From: Vreelandella neptunia
Lineage (GTDB): Bacteria; Pseudomonadota; Gammaproteobacteria; Pseudomonadales; Halomonadaceae
Assembly: GCF_034479615.1 (NCBI RefSeq)
Contig: NZ_CP140255.1
Span: 2,046,001 to 2,110,000 of the forward strand
Direction of reading: 5' to 3'
Length of the DNA stretch: 64,000 nucleotides
Shown here: in pieces, positions 28,631 to 40,932 of the stretch
Numbering within the stretch: position 1 is the first letter of the stretch
Layout: every line of letters begins with the position of its first letter
Program-made: the position numbers and the translations under genes
The notes under the pieces: generated by a model
Databases searched by the model: none
Seen by the model: the letters and a program-made list of their open reading frames with translations, nothing else
Told to the model about the DNA's origin: nothing

Positions 28631-30553
28631 ATGCCTATTGTTACTCTGCCCGACGGCAGTCAAAAGACGTTTGAAGCACCGCTAACCATTATGCAGCTCG
28701 CAGAATCCATTGGCCCTGGTTTGGCTAAGGCCTGCATCGCTGGAAAGATCGATGGTGTGCTGGTAGATGCCGCTGACCTGATTGAGCAAGACGCAACGGT
28801 GGCGATAATTACTGCCCGGGATGCTGAAGGGCTGGAAATTATTCGCCACTCCTGCGCTCACCTCATTGGGCATGCGGTTAAGCAGATGTACCCCGAGGCC
28901 AAAATGGCCATCGGGCCAGTTATTGAAGACGGTTTCTACTACGATATTGAGTTTGGTCAATCCGTTACACCGGAAGATCTGGAAGCTATCGAAGCGCGTA
29001 TGCAGTCACTGATCGAGCGTGAGTACGATGTGGTGCGCGAGTATGTTGATCGTGACCAGGCAATGCTGACCTTTTTGCATCGTGATGAGCCCTACAAGCA
29101 GGAAATTGTTCGCGATATCCCTGATGATGCGACGATCCGGCTTTATCATCACGAAGAGTACACCGACATGTGCCGCGGGCCGCACGTGCCTAATACTCGC
29201 CACTTAAAAGCCTTCAAACTAACTAAGCTGGCGGGGGCCTATTGGCGCGGAGACGCTGCCAATACCATGCTGACGCGTATCTACGGCACCGCATGGGGCG
29301 ACAAGAAACAGCTTAAGGCTTACGTCAAACGTCTCGAAGAGGCGGAGAAGCGCGATCACCGTAAGTTGGCGCGTCGACTGGATCTCTTCCACATGCAGGA
29401 AGAGGCGCCGGGGATGATATTCTGGCATCCAAACGGCTGGGCGCTATGGCAGCAGATCGAACAATATATGCGAGGCGTCTACAAAGAGGGTGGTTATCAA
29501 GAAATACGCTGTCCTCAGATTATGGACGTTTCACTATGGAAGAAATCAGGGCACTGGGATAACTACGCGGACGGCATGTTCTTTACCGAGTCCGAAAAGC
29601 GTGAGTATGCTCTCAAACCGATGAACTGCCCTGGACACGTTCAGGTGTTTAATTCCGGCTTGCGAAGCTATCGCGAATTGCCCGTACGTTTTGGTGAGTT
29701 TGGTGGATGCCACCGTAACGAGCCCTCGGGTGCATTGCACGGCATTATGCGTGTACGGGCATTTACGCAAGATGATGGCCATGTTTTTTGTACAGAAGCT
29801 CAGGTTGAGCCTGAAGTAACTGCTTTTCATCGCCAAGCGTTGAAGGTTTATGGCGATTTCGGCTTTGATGATATAGCTATTAAAATTGCCCTTCGTCCAG
29901 AAAAACGTATTGGAAGTGATGAAGTTTGGGATCGGGCAGAGGATGCGTTACGTAGCGCATTAAAAAGCTGCGGCGTTGAATGGCAGGAACTTCCTGGCGA
30001 AGGTGCGTTCTACGGCCCCAAGATCGAGTATCATATGAAAGATTGCCTGGGGCGTGAATGGCAGGTCGGTACCATGCAGGTCGATTTTATGATGCCAGAG
30101 CGTCTTGGCGCTCAGTATGTGACCGAAGAGGGGCAGCGCAAGTCGCCGGTAATGCTGCATCGTGCTATTGTTGGTTCCATGGAGCGCTTCATTGGCATCT
30201 TGATTGAACATTATGCTGGCGCTATGCCATTATGGCTGGCGCCTCAGCAGGCGGTTGTCATGACTATCACCGATTCCCAGCGTGAATATGCGCTTGAATT
30301 AGAGAAACGCCTGCAAAAAAGTGGCTTGCGTGTTAAAGCGGACTTGAGGAACGAGAAGATCGGCTTTAAAATCCGTGAGCATACGTTACAGAAAGTTCCC
30401 TATCTCCTTGTGGTGGGAGATAAGGAAGTCGAAGCTGACTCAGTGGCCGTGCGAACACGCAGCGGCGAAAACCTCGGTACAATGACGGTCGATGAATTTA
30501 TTGAACGCCATACTGCCGAGAGAGCAGCCCTGGCGACATCGTCAATTGCCTAA
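28631..30553 (+). CDS. thrS: threonyl-tRNA synthetase
   Basis: A 640-residue class II synthetase that charges tRNA-Thr. The N-terminal TGS domain ([14 protein letters not shown]) is followed by the editing domain with [16 protein letters not shown]. The catalytic core has [14 protein letters not shown] (zinc cysteine), [15 protein letters not shown], and PRMHRA-type motif 3 near [15 protein letters not shown]. The anticodon-binding domain is at the C-terminus. The start at 28631 follows AAGGAA by seven bases; an in-frame ATG 14 codons upstream is not supported. It heads the classical thrS-infC-rpmI-rplT-pheST-ihfA block. Confidence 0.97.
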   Translation: MPIVTLPDGSQKTFEAPLTIMQLAESIGPGLAKACIAGKIDGVLVDAADLIEQDATVAIITARDAEGLEIIRHSCAHLIGHAVKQMYPEAKMAIGPVIEDGFYYDIEFGQSVTPEDLEAIEARMQSLIEREYDVVREYVDRDQAMLTFLHRDEPYKQEIVRDIPDDATIRLYHHEEYTDMCRGPHVPNTRHLKAFKLTKLAGAYWRGDAANTMLTRIYGTAWGDKKQLKAYVKRLEEAEKRDHRKLARRLDLFHMQEEAPGMIFWHPNGWALWQQIEQYMRGVYKEGGYQEIRCPQIMDVSLWKKSGHWDNYADGMFFTESEKREYALKPMNCPGHVQVFNSGLRSYRELPVRFGEFGGCHRNEPSGALHGIMRVRAFTQDDGHVFCTEAQVEPEVTAFHRQALKVYGDFGFDDIAIKIALRPEKRIGSDEVWDRAEDALRSALKSCGVEWQELPGEGAFYGPKIEYHMKDCLGREWQVGTMQVDFMMPERLGAQYVTEEGQRKSPVMLHRAIVGSMERFIGILIEHYAGAMPLWLAPQQAVVMTITDSQREYALELEKRLQKSGLRVKADLRNEKIGFKIREHTLQKVPYLLVVGDKEVEADSVAVRTRSGENLGTMTVDEFIERHTAERAALATSSIA

Positions 30554-30565
30554 GGAGACGGAACG

Positions 30566-31105
30566 ATCAAGAGAAGCAACCAGCGCGGGCGTCCAGCAGA
30601 CAAACGCCCACCAATGAACGAGCGAATTGTCGAAGAAGAAGTACGCCTTATTGGTAGCGACGGTGAACAGTTGGGTGTCGTGCCCACCACCGAAGCGCTA
30701 GAGCGTGCTGAATCTGAAAGCTTAGATCTCGTGCAAATTTCGAATGCCGACCCCATCGTCTGTAAGATTATGGATTACGGCAAATTCGTTTTTGAGACCA
30801 AGAAGCAGAAAGCGGCTCAAAAGAAGAAGCAGAAGCAAATCCAGGTTAAGGAAGTTAAATTCCGTCCTGGCACCGATGAAGGCGATTATCAGGTCAAGCT
30901 TAAAAACCTGACGCGCTTTTTGGAAGGTGGTGACAAGGGCAAGGTCACACTGCGCTTCCGTGGTCGTGAAATGGCGCACCAGGATATCGGCCGTAAGCTG
31001 ATGGAAAGGATCGCGGCAGACCTGGAAGAGATCGGAGTGGTAGAGGCTTTTCCGAAAATGGAAGGCCGCCAAATGATCATGATTATTGCCCCGAAAAAGA
31101 AGTGA
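30566..31105 (+). CDS. infC: translation initiation factor IF-3 (ATC start)
   Basis: A 179-residue IF-3, which checks start-codon pairing on the 30S subunit. Family segments are clear: [18 protein letters not shown] stretch, [22 protein letters not shown] and [15 protein letters not shown]. No ATG lies at the proper distance. The reading frame extends upstream to ATC at 30566, with TAAGGAG eight bases before it, giving an N-terminus I-K-R-S-N-Q-R like other IF-3 proteins. The first in-frame ATG (30614) would lose 16 conserved-type residues. Rare AUU/AUC starts are known for infC and allow self-repression. Confidence 0.93.
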   Translation: MKRSNQRGRPADKRPPMNERIVEEEVRLIGSDGEQLGVVPTTEALERAESESLDLVQISNADPIVCKIMDYGKFVFETKKQKAAQKKKQKQIQVKEVKFRPGTDEGDYQVKLKNLTRFLEGGDKGKVTLRFRGREMAHQDIGRKLMERIAADLEEIGVVEAFPKMEGRQMIMIIAPKKK

Positions 31106-31187
31106 TCCAACGGCGATGTCAACGGGCCACCGTTAAACCGGTGGTCGGCCCTGGGTTTTCTAAAAAATATCGAGCGGAGTTTTCCTC

Positions 31188-31382
31188 ATGCCGAAAATCA
31201 AAAGCAACAGCGGCGCTGCCAAGCGCTTCAAGAAGACTGCTAATGGCTTCAAGCACAAGCAGTCTTTCCGTAGCCACATCTTGACCAAGAAGTCGACCAA
31301 GCGTAAGCGTCAACTGCGTGGAATGAAACAGATCCATGCGTCCGACAAAGCGCTTATCCAGCGTATGCTGCCGAATCTGTAA
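31188..31382 (+). CDS. rpmI: ribosomal protein L35
   Basis: A 64-residue basic protein of the 50S subunit, beginning [20 protein letters not shown] and ending in [11 protein letters not shown], as in other L35 proteins. CGGAG lies upstream. It lies between infC and rplT in the conserved order. Confidence 0.98.
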   Translation: MPKIKSNSGAAKRFKKTANGFKHKQSFRSHILTKKSTKRKRQLRGMKQIHASDKALIQRMLPNL

Positions 31383-31446
31383 GTCGGGATTTTGTTTTTC
31401 TGAGCGCACAAATTTTTTGCCTCAGCCTTAAAGTCAGGAGTGTGTT

Positions 31447-31800
31447 ATGACTCGAGTTAAACGTGGCGTAGTAGCGCGTCGTCGCCATAAAAAAGTATTG
31501 AAGCTTGCTAAAGGTTACTACGGTGCCCGTTCGCGCGTTTTCCGCGTTGCCAAGCAGGCCGTTATCAAAGCAGGTCAGTACGCCTATCGTGACCGTCGCA
31601 ACCGTAAGCGCCAGTTTCGCGCGCTATGGATCCAGCGTATTAACGCCGGTGCGCGCGTCAACGGTATGTCTTACAGCCGCTTTGTGGGCGGTCTTAAGAA
31701 AGCCGGTATCGAAATCGACCGTAAAGTATTGGCCGATTTGGCAGTACACGAGAAGGCTGCATTTGCAGCCATCGTGGAAAAAGCCAAGGCTGCCCAATAA
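31447..31800 (+). CDS. rplT: ribosomal protein L20
   Basis: A 117-residue 50S protein with the basic N-terminus [19 protein letters not shown] and the conserved [21 protein letters not shown]20 is an early assembly protein; in E. coli it represses the rpmI-rplT message, but I did not identify the binding site here. Confidence 0.98.
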   Translation: MTRVKRGVVARRRHKKVLKLAKGYYGARSRVFRVAKQAVIKAGQYAYRDRRNRKRQFRALWIQRINAGARVNGMSYSRFVGGLKKAGIEIDRKVLADLAVHEKAAFAAIVEKAKAAQ

Positions 31801-31862
31801 GGTAATATGCACAGGGCTTGCGCCCGTGTGACGTGCCTGAGGTCATTTCAGAGTGACCCATC

Positions 31863-31897
31863 CAGGGGAAGAGCAGCCGCTCTTCCCCTGTTTTTTT
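31863..31897 (+). terminator. terminator/attenuator between rplT and pheS
   Basis: A perfect 12-bp stem (31863-31874 with 31879-31890), loop AGCC, then seven T residues, 63 bp before pheS. The position equals that of the pheST attenuator in E. coli, but no phenylalanine-rich leader peptide precedes it. Confidence 0.9.
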
Positions 31898-31944
31898 GTC
31901 ACCTTCAACGTGCCACGCCATTTTCCTGGATGGACACCGCTTAA

Positions 31945-32979
<1,035 letters not shown>

Positions 32980-33005
32980 GACCGCCGCCGAATACAGGAT
33001 CAAAG

Positions 33006-35387
33006 ATGAAATTTTCAGAACAGTGGCTGCGTGAGTGGGTATCGCCGCAGCTTGAAACGCAGGCAATGGCCGACCAAATCACCATGGCGGGCTTGGAAGT
33101 CGACGCTGTTGAAGCGGTAGCCGCCGCATTCAGCGGTGTAGTGGTGGCTGAGGTGCTGAGTAAAGAGAAGCACCCTGACGCGGACAAGCTCAATGTATGC
33201 ACCGTGAATGATGGTAGTGCTGAGCCTGTGCAGGTTGTGTGCGGAGCGCCCAATGTTGATGTTGGTCAGAAAATTCCCTTTGCCCAGGTAGGCGGCGTGC
33301 TACCGGGCGACTTTAAAATCAAAAAAGCCAAGCTACGCGGCGTTGAGTCGCGCGGCATGATCTGTTCAGCGTCGGAGCTGGGGCTTGAAGAAGAGACCTC
33401 GCCCGGCATTCTGGTGCTGTCGTCATCCGCACCAGTGGGAATCGACTTCAGAGAGTTCATGCATTTAAATGATATGACGATTGAGGTCGACCTGACGCCT
33501 AACCGAGGGGACTGCCTGAGTATTAAGGGACTGGCACGAGAAGTCGGTGTGCTTAACCGGTTGTCGGTTAATGGGCCAGCAATAGCGCCGGTGGCTGCTG
33601 AGGTTGAGGATAGCTTCCCGGTGAGCATTGAAGCACCCGAGCAGTGCCCGCGCTATATCGGCCGCATTATCAAGGGCGTCAATGTTCAGGCTGAAACACC
33701 GCTGTGGATGGTAGAACGTCTTCGCCGCAGTGGCGTGCGCTCGATTGACCCGGTGGTGGATATTACCAATTACGTGATGCTGGAATTGGGCCAGCCAATG
33801 CACGCCTTTGATCGTGACAACCTGCAAGAAGGCATAGTGGTTCGCATGGCCAAGCCAGGCGAGAAGCTAACGCTGCTTGATGGTAATGAAGTGGCGCTGC
33901 GTCCTGAAACGCTGATCATTGCCGATCATTCCGGCCCGCTAGCCATGGCAGGGGTGATGGGCGGTGAAAACTCCGGTGTTAATGAAAATACCCAGACTAT
34001 TTTCCTTGAATCAGCGTTCTTCACACCGCTGGCCATTGCTGGTCAAGCCCGCTCCTACGGACTGCACACCGATGCATCGCACCGTTTTGAACGCGGCGTC
34101 GATCCACTGCTGACGCCCGTTGCCGTCGAGCGGGCCACACAGCTTTTGATTGAGATTTGCGGCGGCCAAGCCGGGCCTGTCGTTGAGGCACAAAGTGCTG
34201 AACATATGCCTGCAGAGCGCGCGATTCTGTTGCGCAGTGCGCGTTTGGAAAAGGCGCTTTCCAAGACTCTCGGCAGTGAAGATGTGACCGATATCTTGCA
34301 GCGCCTAGGGCTTGATGTGAGCGTACAGGAGGCCGGTTGGGCAGTCACCGCGCCAAGTTGGCGTTTTGATCTGGCCATCGAAGAAGATCTCATCGAAGAA
34401 GTGGCGCGTATCCATGGCTACAATAATTTGCCGGTTCGCCGCCCGGCGGCACGCTTGGCGCTTCGTTCGGCAGACGAGGCAACGCTTACCCATGCGCGGC
34501 TACGCCGCCAGATGGTTGCCCGCGGTTTCCAGGAAGCGATTACCTACAGCTTTGTGGCTCCCGAGCTGCAAGCGACCATGCTGCCTGACGCCGTAAGCCC
34601 GGCGCTAGCTAACCCTATCTCGGCTGATCTGTCGGTGATGCGTGCTAGTTTGTTTCCCGGCTTGGTGCGCGCCATGGAGTATAACCTCAACCGTCAGCAA
34701 ACCCGGGTGCGGCTGTTTGAAACTGGGCTCGTGTTTAACGGAGAGTTGGATGCGTTGTCACAAGTGCCGATGCTCGGTGCCCTGGTATGTGGCCCACGTG
34801 AAGCCGAGGGCTGGAGTGATGCTAAAGGCCGCGTAGACTTTTACGACCTAAAGGGCGATTTGGAGAGTGTCCTGGCCTTGGGCGGTGACGCTGACGCATG
34901 GCGCTTTGAGCCTGCAGAACATCCTGCGCTTCATCCTGGTCAAAGTGCGCAGCTGCTGCATCGTGGAGAGCCCGCAGGTTGGATCGGCACCCTGCACCCT
35001 CAAGTGCGCGCAACGCTTGGCTTGAAGATGGATGCGGTGCTGTTTGAGGTACGACTTGATGCGCTTAGCCAAGGCCGGATTCCTGCCTTTGAACCGCTAT
35101 CGCGCTTTCCTGAGGTGCGGCGTGATTTGGCGTTTATACTCAAGGAGACGACTCCTGTGCAGGCACTGCTGGATTGTGCCAAGCAACAGGCAGGGGAGTA
35201 TCTGCAAGATATCAAGTTATTCGATGTTTATGCAGGTAAAGGTGTGGCCGAAGGGCACAAGAGTATTGCATTGGGCTTGACCTGGCAGCATCCATCGCGC
35301 ACGCTAAACGACGAGGAAATCAACCAGTTGGTCGATTCAATTGTGACACAAGTGCGTGTCAAGCTGGATGCGGAGCTGCGCGGCTAA
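33006..35387 (+). CDS. pheT: phenylalanyl-tRNA synthetase beta subunit
   Basis: A 793-residue subunit that binds tRNA and edits mischarged tyrosine. The EMAP-like tRNA-binding domain is N-terminal ([15 protein letters not shown]), followed by the B3/B4 editing domain ([22 protein letters not shown]), the B5 domain ([19 protein letters not shown] region onward) and the C-terminal ferredoxin-like anticodon-binding domain ([14 protein letters not shown]). Length is normal. It lies 26 bp after pheS. Confidence 0.97.
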   Translation: MKFSEQWLREWVSPQLETQAMADQITMAGLEVDAVEAVAAAFSGVVVAEVLSKEKHPDADKLNVCTVNDGSAEPVQVVCGAPNVDVGQKIPFAQVGGVLPGDFKIKKAKLRGVESRGMICSASELGLEEETSPGILVLSSSAPVGIDFREFMHLNDMTIEVDLTPNRGDCLSIKGLAREVGVLNRLSVNGPAIAPVAAEVEDSFPVSIEAPEQCPRYIGRIIKGVNVQAETPLWMVERLRRSGVRSIDPVVDITNYVMLELGQPMHAFDRDNLQEGIVVRMAKPGEKLTLLDGNEVALRPETLIIADHSGPLAMAGVMGGENSGVNENTQTIFLESAFFTPLAIAGQARSYGLHTDASHRFERGVDPLLTPVAVERATQLLIEICGGQAGPVVEAQSAEHMPAERAILLRSARLEKALSKTLGSEDVTDILQRLGLDVSVQEAGWAVTAPSWRFDLAIEEDLIEEVARIHGYNNLPVRRPAARLALRSADEATLTHARLRRQMVARGFQEAITYSFVAPELQATMLPDAVSPALANPISADLSVMRASLFPGLVRAMEYNLNRQQTRVRLFETGLVFNGELDALSQVPMLGALVCGPREAEGWSDAKGRVDFYDLKGDLESVLALGGDADAWRFEPAEHPALHPGQSAQLLHRGEPAGWIGTLHPQVRATLGLKMDAVLFEVRLDALSQGRIPAFEPLSRFPEVRRDLAFILKETTPVQALLDCAKQQAGEYLQDIKLFDVYAGKGVAEGHKSIALGLTWQHPSRTLNDEEINQLVDSIVTQVRVKLDAELRG

Positions 35388-35508
35388 TATTCATCTGGGC
35401 CACGCCACGATGCTTATCACGTTCTTGGCAATGCGTTTGCTACTGTATGTTGTATGTTTATACAGAGCGTTTGTTGCTGTTTTTGCTTCAAGGATAAGGA
35501 GAAGCCTT

Positions 35509-35808
35509 ATGGGTGCGTTGACCAAAGCAGAGCTAGCCGAGCATTTGCACGCTGAGCTAGCAATGTCGAAGCGAGAAGCGAAGGCCATGGTCGAAGCTTT
35601 TTTTGAAGAAATTCGAGCCTGCCTTCGTGAAAACGAACAGGTAAAGCTATCGGGGTTTGGTAACTTCGATCTGCGTGATAAGCGCGAGCGACCGGGACGT
35701 AACCCCAAAACCGGTGAAGAGATCCCCATCTCTGCTCGGAGGGTCGTGACGTTTCGTCCAGGGCAAAAGCTCAAACAGCAGGTTGAGCAATATGTAGGCG
35801 GCGAGTAG
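35509..35808 (+). CDS. ihfA: integration host factor alpha subunit
   Basis: A 99-residue DNA-bending protein, alpha subunit of IHF. Typical features are the start [13 protein letters not shown], the body [13 protein letters not shown] and the DNA-arm [14 protein letters not shown] with the intercalating proline. The ATG at 35509 has AAGGAG nearby; the longer open frame from 35356 would overlap pheT. It closes the translation block as in most gammaproteobacteria. Confidence 0.97.
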   Translation: MGALTKAELAEHLHAELAMSKREAKAMVEAFFEEIRACLRENEQVKLSGFGNFDLRDKRERPGRNPKTGEEIPISARRVVTFRPGQKLKQQVEQYVGGE

Positions 35809-35934
35809 TTATTTTTAGGCTGTGGGCGCAATCTATGCCAAGCTGTCTGGCTGCGCTCATAGCCTCTAAAACTTATCGCCTCTAAAAAATCATAGTCTCA
35901 AAAGCTCATGCCGACAAAGACTCATGCCTATTAT

Positions 35935-35968
35935 AAGGAGTGCCTGCGGGCGCTCCTTCTCTGTTTTT
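35935..35968 (+). terminator. terminator downstream of ihfA
   Basis: AAGGAGTGCC pairs with GGCGCTCCTT around a short loop, followed by CTCTGTTTTT. It lies about 130 bp after ihfA; nothing else is recognised in the gap. Confidence 0.7.
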
Positions 35969-36019
35969 AATGGGCATGTTGATAAGAGCGCTCATGTGGT
36001 GCTTGTTTCTTGATGTCTC

Positions 36020-36226
36020 TTAAATACCGCCGCTTTCAATTAGCCAAGTGATGACTACCTTAATGACGTAGCCCAGCATGCCTGCACCCAGCACGACAAA
36101 TAGCATGATGGTGCCAAATTTGCCTGCATTCGATTTTTTGGCCAGATCCCAGATAATAAAGCACATAAATATGATTAGACCGCCAATCATTAACGGGGTA
36201 ATCCAGGTCTCAAAGGTTTGCTGCAT
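36020..36226 (-). CDS. DUF2788 small membrane protein
   Basis: A 68-residue protein with two transmembrane helices (about 12-28 and 40-62) and a basic link KKSNAGKFG. It matches the DUF2788 family of unknown function. ATG at 36226 is preferred because GGAG lies five bases before it; a GTG two codons upstream touches that site. Confidence 0.75.
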   Translation of the reverse strand: MQQTFETWITPLMIGGLIIFMCFIIWDLAKKSNAGKFGTIMLFVVLGAGMLGYVIKVVITWLIESGGI

Positions 36227-36369
36227 AGCCACTCCTGTGTGCTACTTGTGAATCACCCGTTGTGGGTGATGTGTCTCATTCTAACCAGCCATGTTAATAT
36301 TTGAGCAAATTCATCGGGTATTTGTCGACTTAACGGTTGGCACTGTGACACTTTGACAGGGGAGTGACG

Positions 36370-36834
36370 ATGCCGAAGCTGAATATTTTGGTGGGCACCA
36401 TGTATGGCGGTGCCCTTGATGTGGCAGAGCAAGTGAAGCCCCTATTTGAACAGGCCGGTTACGCTGTGGAAATTGTTGAACAGCCATCTGTCGATGATAT
36501 TGCCAGCGGTGACGCTGATTTGGCGCTGTTTTGTGTATCGACCACGGGTAGTGGTGATTTTCCCGGCAGTTTTGTGCCCTTCGTGCGTCAGTTGCGTGAT
36601 CAGAGTCCCACGCTTACCAAGCTTCGCTACGGACTTATTGCACTCGGTGATAGCTCGTATGGAGATACTTTTTGCGGCGCTGGTCGTGCGCTTGACGAGC
36701 TGCTGGCGGATCATGGCGCGACGCGATTAGGGGAGCGATTAGAAGTCGACGCCATGGAGACGTTTATGGCCGATGATGCTGCTGTGCCCTGGGTGGAAGA
36801 GTGGATCGTTGCCCAGCAATTAGAGGTGGCTTAA
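36370..36834 (+). CDS. flavodoxin (MioC-like)
   Basis: A 154-residue single-domain flavodoxin. The FMN phosphate loop is near the N-terminus (ILVGTMYGGALDVAEQ). The isoalloxazine-binding loops are FCVSTTGSGDFPGSF (about 55-70) and LGDSSYGDTFCGAGRALD (about 97-114). It resembles MioC/YqcA short flavodoxins; the partner is unknown. GGGGAG sits five bases before the ATG at 36370. A membrane protein gene follows after 3 bp, so the two are probably co-expressed. Confidence 0.88.
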   Translation: MPKLNILVGTMYGGALDVAEQVKPLFEQAGYAVEIVEQPSVDDIASGDADLALFCVSTTGSGDFPGSFVPFVRQLRDQSPTLTKLRYGLIALGDSSYGDTFCGAGRALDELLADHGATRLGERLEVDAMETFMADDAAVPWVEEWIVAQQLEVA

Positions 36835-36837
36835 GCG

Positions 36838-37215
36838 ATGCAGCGAGCGCCTACCTCGCCTGAGCGCATTAGCGTTGCGCTGGGCTTATGTATCGTTATG
36901 CTGGCAACGCTGCCGCGCTATATGGCGGGCGGGCATGAAACCCGCCAGACGCTAATTATCTTCGCCTTAGCACTGGTGGCGTTTGTAACTGTTATTCAGT
37001 GGCGCTTACTGGCCGCGGAGGCGCGTCGCCGATTGCCGCGGCTTTGTATGCGGTTAGTCGTTATGCTGTTGTTGGGGATGGCCATAATGGGGGGCTGGCA
37101 CGCGCTGTTTACTGATTGGATCAGCTGGCAAGTGTTCATCTCTCATGGTGCCACTCTGGGCGTGTTGCTTCATGCGATAAGCCTTTGGTGGTCGGGGGAG
37201 CGTCAATCCAGCTAG
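36838..37215 (+). CDS. small membrane protein, unknown function
   Basis: A 125-residue protein with three to four hydrophobic helices (about 11-30, 38-57, 69-88 and 95-117) separated by basic loops (AAEARRRLPR). No family is recognised. It begins 3 bp after the flavodoxin gene, which suggests coupling, perhaps as a membrane partner; that is inference from position only. The 277 bp that follow up to tig hold a hairpin (GCAGCGA / TCGCTGC near 37225-37247) and no gene. Confidence 0.65.
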   Translation: MQRAPTSPERISVALGLCIVMLATLPRYMAGGHETRQTLIIFALALVAFVTVIQWRLLAAEARRRLPRLCMRLVVMLLLGMAIMGGWHALFTDWISWQVFISHGATLGVLLHAISLWWSGERQSS

Positions 37216-37492
37216 CGTTTTACTGCAGCGATTGAAAAAGTCGCTGCAAGACGCACAAAGCAGTAGAATGGTAAAAATGACGCAGCGTGGAGCTCCTAAT
37301 TGAGCTAAACACGCCATAAAGCAGTTAATTGCTCGCATATTCCCTTGTTTTTAAAATCACTGCCCCCATGTTGCGAGCATGGCGCTTGCCACTATGCGTT
37401 GGGGTTCTTAAAATTGACCCTTTGATCTTTTTAGATCCAATCAGCACAATTACATGCAATCAACACAACGCCCAGCCGTTAGAGGACAATTC

Positions 37493-38845
37493 ATGCAAGT
37501 TTCTGTCGAGACGACCTCCCAGATCGAACGTCGCATTACCATTCAAGTGCCGGCGGCCGAAATTGACGGGGCCGTTAGTGCTCGCTTGAAAGACACCGCG
37601 AAGAACGTTCGCTTGAATGGTTTTCGCCAGGGCCGGGTGCCAATGGCAGTAGTACAGCAGCGCTACGGCCAAGACGTACGTAACGAGGTTGTCAGCGAAG
37701 TAATGCGTGAGCGTTATGTGCGCGCTATTACCGAAGAGGGCCTGAACCCTGCTGGCTTCCCGCAAATTGAACCATCGGTCAATGAGTCTGGTAAAGATTT
37801 AGAGTTTGTTGCGGTTATGGAGATCTACCCGCAGGTTGAGCTGACCTCTATCGAAGGTACAGAGATTGAGCGTCCGGTGGTTTCGGTTAGCGATGCGGAT
37901 GTCGATGAGATGATCGATACGCTGCGTAAGCAAAACGCGGCCTGGAAAGAGGTGGACGCTGCGGCCGCTGACGGTGATCAGGTAACTATTGATTTCCAAG
38001 GTTACATTGGTGATGAACCATTTGAAGGCGGCAGCGCCGAAGGCCACACGTTGGTCATTGGTTCCAATAGCTTTATTCCAGGCTTTGAAGAGCAGTTAAT
38101 TGGTGCCAAAGCGGGCGAAGAGAAGACCCTTAACGTCACCTTCCCTGAAGATTACCAGGCCGAGCATTTAGCCGGTAAAGAAGCCACCTTCAAGGTAACG
38201 GTACACAAAGTCAGCAGTCAGCAATTGCCCGAAGTAGACGCTGAATTTATCGAGCGTTTTGGCGTTGAAGGCGGCGATCAGGAAAAATTCCGCGCTGAAA
38301 TCAAGAAAAACATGACCCGTGAAGCGGCGCAAGCCGTTGATAACCGGGTTAAGCAACAAGTGCTCGATGCGCTGAAAAAGGTTAACGAAATTCCGGTGCC
38401 TAGCGCGCTCGTTCAGCAGGAAACTGACGGCATGAAGCGCCAAGCGGCGCAGCAGTTTGGCCTAGGAGAAGATTTTGATGTCAGCCAATTGCCCAACGAA
38501 CTGTTCGAAGAGCAGGCCAAGGGCCGTGTTCAGGTCGGTTTGTTGCTGGCGGAAGTGATCAAAGCTAACGAACTCGATGCTGACGATGACGCTATCAAAG
38601 CAAAAGTGACCGAGCTTGCTGAGCAGTACCAAGATCCTGATGAAGTGGTGAGCTACTACATGGGCAACGAGCAGCTGAAAACCCAGGTGAAATCCGCCAT
38701 TCTCGAAGAGAAGGCGGTGGCTAAGCTGCTTGAGCAAACGAACATTAAAGACGTTGAAATGTCTTATCAGCAAGCCCTTGCCGCTGCGCAACAGCAGGCA
38801 GAGCAAGATGAGGGTGCTGAAGAGGGCGAGCAAGCGAGCGCCTAA
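37493..38845 (+). CDS. tig: trigger factor
   Basis: A 450-residue ribosome-bound chaperone and prolyl isomerase. The N-terminal ribosome-binding domain has the signature NGFRQGRVPMAVVQQRYG (FRxGxxP). The FKBP domain follows (about 150-245; VTIDFQGYIGDEPFEGG), then the helical C-terminal domain rich in glutamine and acidic residues. The start at 37493 has GAGG upstream; the ATG 13 codons earlier lacks a site. It is followed by clpP, clpX and lon in classical order. Confidence 0.97.
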   Translation: MQVSVETTSQIERRITIQVPAAEIDGAVSARLKDTAKNVRLNGFRQGRVPMAVVQQRYGQDVRNEVVSEVMRERYVRAITEEGLNPAGFPQIEPSVNESGKDLEFVAVMEIYPQVELTSIEGTEIERPVVSVSDADVDEMIDTLRKQNAAWKEVDAAAADGDQVTIDFQGYIGDEPFEGGSAEGHTLVIGSNSFIPGFEEQLIGAKAGEEKTLNVTFPEDYQAEHLAGKEATFKVTVHKVSSQQLPEVDAEFIERFGVEGGDQEKFRAEIKKNMTREAAQAVDNRVKQQVLDALKKVNEIPVPSALVQQETDGMKRQAAQQFGLGEDFDVSQLPNELFEEQAKGRVQVGLLLAEVIKANELDADDDAIKAKVTELAEQYQDPDEVVSYYMGNEQLKTQVKSAILEEKAVAKLLEQTNIKDVEMSYQQALAAAQQQAEQDEGAEEGEQASA

Positions 38846-38913
38846 CACCCTGGAACGTGGCGCACCTCTATGTCGGTGCGCCTTTCCCTTCCCGGACGCA
38901 AGGAATCACCTGA

Positions 38914-39531
38914 ATGAGTGAGTTTGATATTCAAAACGCCGGCGGTTTAGTGCCCATGGTGGTTGAGCAGAGCGCCAAAGGGGAAAGAGCCTACGACATT
39001 TACTCACGCCTGTTAAAAGAGCGTGTGATCTTTCTGGTAGGCCCTGTAGAAGACTACATGGCTAATCTGGTTGTTGCCCAGCTGCTGTTCCTGGAATCGG
39101 AAAACCCCGATAAAGATATCCACCTGTATATCAATTCACCAGGTGGTTCTGTCACCGCGGGTATGTCGATCTATGACACTATGCAGTTTGTGAAGCCGGA
39201 TGTCTCTACGGTGTGTATTGGTCAGGCGGCCAGCATGGGTGCGCTGTTATTGACAGCTGGCGCTGCTGGCAAGCGTTACTGCCTGCCCAACTCACGTGTC
39301 ATGATTCACCAGCCGCTGGGTGGTTACCAAGGCCAAGCGTCTGACATTGAAATTCATACCCGTGAGATTCTGGGTATTCGCGAGAAACTGAACCAAATTC
39401 TTGCCCACCATACGGGTCAGGATATTGAAAGCGTTTCACGTGATACCGATCGGGATAATTTCATGAGCGCCAATAAAGCCAAAGAGTATGGTTTGATTGA
39501 TGCAGTGCTGGATAAGCGGCCTACATCCTGA
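38914..39531 (+). CDS. clpP: ATP-dependent Clp protease proteolytic subunit
   Basis: A 205-residue serine protease that forms tetradecamers. The catalytic serine S107 is in [11 protein letters not shown]132 in [10 protein letters not shown], and the aspartate is near residue 181 (SRDTDRDNF). A short N-terminal propeptide is likely, as in E. coli. It works with ClpX encoded 74 bp downstream. Confidence 0.98.
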   Translation: MSEFDIQNAGGLVPMVVEQSAKGERAYDIYSRLLKERVIFLVGPVEDYMANLVVAQLLFLESENPDKDIHLYINSPGGSVTAGMSIYDTMQFVKPDVSTVCIGQAASMGALLLTAGAAGKRYCLPNSRVMIHQPLGGYQGQASDIEIHTREILGIREKLNQILAHHTGQDIESVSRDTDRDNFMSANKAKEYGLIDAVLDKRPTS

Positions 39532-39605
39532 TAGCGTGATAGGATTCTGCTTTTCTAACGAGCTTTTCCGGCGGCGAAAGCCGCCGCAGTGATAGAGGTA
39601 TACGA

Positions 39606-40886
39606 ATGGCCGACGGCAAAGGCAAAGACGAAGGTGGCAAACTGCTCTACTGCTCGTTTTGTGGCAAAAACCAAAACGAAGTACGTAAGCTGATTGCGGG
39701 CCCATCCGTCTATATCTGCGATGAGTGTGTCGACTTGTGTAATGACATCATTCGCGAGGAAGTTCTCGAAGCCGATGCCGAGAGCGATGAGGAGCGTTTA
39801 CCTACGCCTCGTGAAATACGTCATACGCTTGATGACTACGTTATCGGACAGGATCGCGCCAAAATGGTGCTTTCCGTAGCGGTATACAACCACTACAAGC
39901 GTTTGAAAACCGATGTACGCGACGGCGATGTAGAGCTAGGTAAATCAAACATTCTGCTGATTGGCCCCACCGGTAGCGGTAAAACGCTGCTTGCGGAAAC
40001 CATGGCACGGCTACTGAATGTACCCTTTACCATTGCGGATGCAACCACGCTGACGGAAGCCGGCTATGTCGGTGAAGATGTCGAAAACATCATCCAAAAG
40101 CTGTTGCAGAAATGCGATTACGACGTCGAGAAAGCCGAGCGCGGCATTGTTTATATCGATGAAATCGACAAGATTTCACGCAAGTCGGATAACCCTTCGA
40201 TCACTCGTGATGTCTCGGGTGAAGGCGTTCAGCAAGCATTGCTGAAACTTATTGAAGGTACGACGGCTTCTGTGCCGCCTCAAGGCGGGCGCAAACACCC
40301 CCAGCAGGAGTTTGTCCAAGTCAATACGGGCAACATTCTGTTTATTGTCGGCGGTGCTTTTGCGGGGCTGGATAAAGTTATTCGTGATCGTGCTGAGAAA
40401 GGCGGTATCGGCTTCAATGCGGCGGTGAAAAGCAAGGAGTCCTCCCGTGGGGTGGGTGAACTGCTGGCCGATGTCGAGCCAGATGATCTGGTGAAATTTG
40501 GCTTGATCCCTGAGTTCGTGGGTCGACTGCCGATCATTGCAACGCTGATGGAGCTCACCGAAGACGCCTTGGTGCAGATTCTGACAGAGCCCAAGAACTC
40601 GTTGGTTAAGCAGTACGCCAAACTGTTTGAAATGGAAGATGTAACGCTAGAGTTCAGAGATGAAGCGTTACGAGCGGTGGCTGAAAAAGCCATGGAGCGT
40701 AAGACAGGTGCTCGCGGGCTGCGCTCTATTTTAGAGTCGGTGCTGCTGGATACCATGTACGAAATTCCTTCGCTGGAAGGCGTTAGCAAAGTCGTCATCG
40801 ATGGCTCTGTGATTGCCGGAGAAAGCGAACCTCTGTTGATCTACTCTCAGCAGGAAGAAGCACGTGTCGACGGCACTGATGGCTAG
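39606..40886 (+). CDS. clpX: ATP-dependent Clp protease ATPase subunit ClpX
   Basis: A 426-residue AAA+ unfoldase. The N-terminal zinc finger shows four cysteines (CSFC and CDECVDLC, about residues 16-42). Walker A is [12 protein letters not shown], Walker [11 protein letters not shown], and the ClpP-contacting IGF-like loop is GGIGFNAAV. Sensor 2 lies in [16 protein letters not shown] precedes the ATG. Confidence 0.98.
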   Translation: MADGKGKDEGGKLLYCSFCGKNQNEVRKLIAGPSVYICDECVDLCNDIIREEVLEADAESDEERLPTPREIRHTLDDYVIGQDRAKMVLSVAVYNHYKRLKTDVRDGDVELGKSNILLIGPTGSGKTLLAETMARLLNVPFTIADATTLTEAGYVGEDVENIIQKLLQKCDYDVEKAERGIVYIDEIDKISRKSDNPSITRDVSGEGVQQALLKLIEGTTASVPPQGGRKHPQQEFVQVNTGNILFIVGGAFAGLDKVIRDRAEKGGIGFNAAVKSKESSRGVGELLADVEPDDLVKFGLIPEFVGRLPIIATLMELTEDALVQILTEPKNSLVKQYAKLFEMEDVTLEFRDEALRAVAEKAMERKTGARGLRSILESVLLDTMYEIPSLEGVSKVVIDGSVIAGESEPLLIYSQQEEARVDGTDG

Positions 40887-40932
40887 TGGCTAGTCGAGTA
40901 TCGCGGCCCAGCTTCAACCGCTTGCGCTAAAT

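Noticed and set aside
31807..31944. Small frame ending before pheS as a leader peptide
   Set aside because: It contains only scattered phenylalanines and no ribosome-binding site, unlike PheM.
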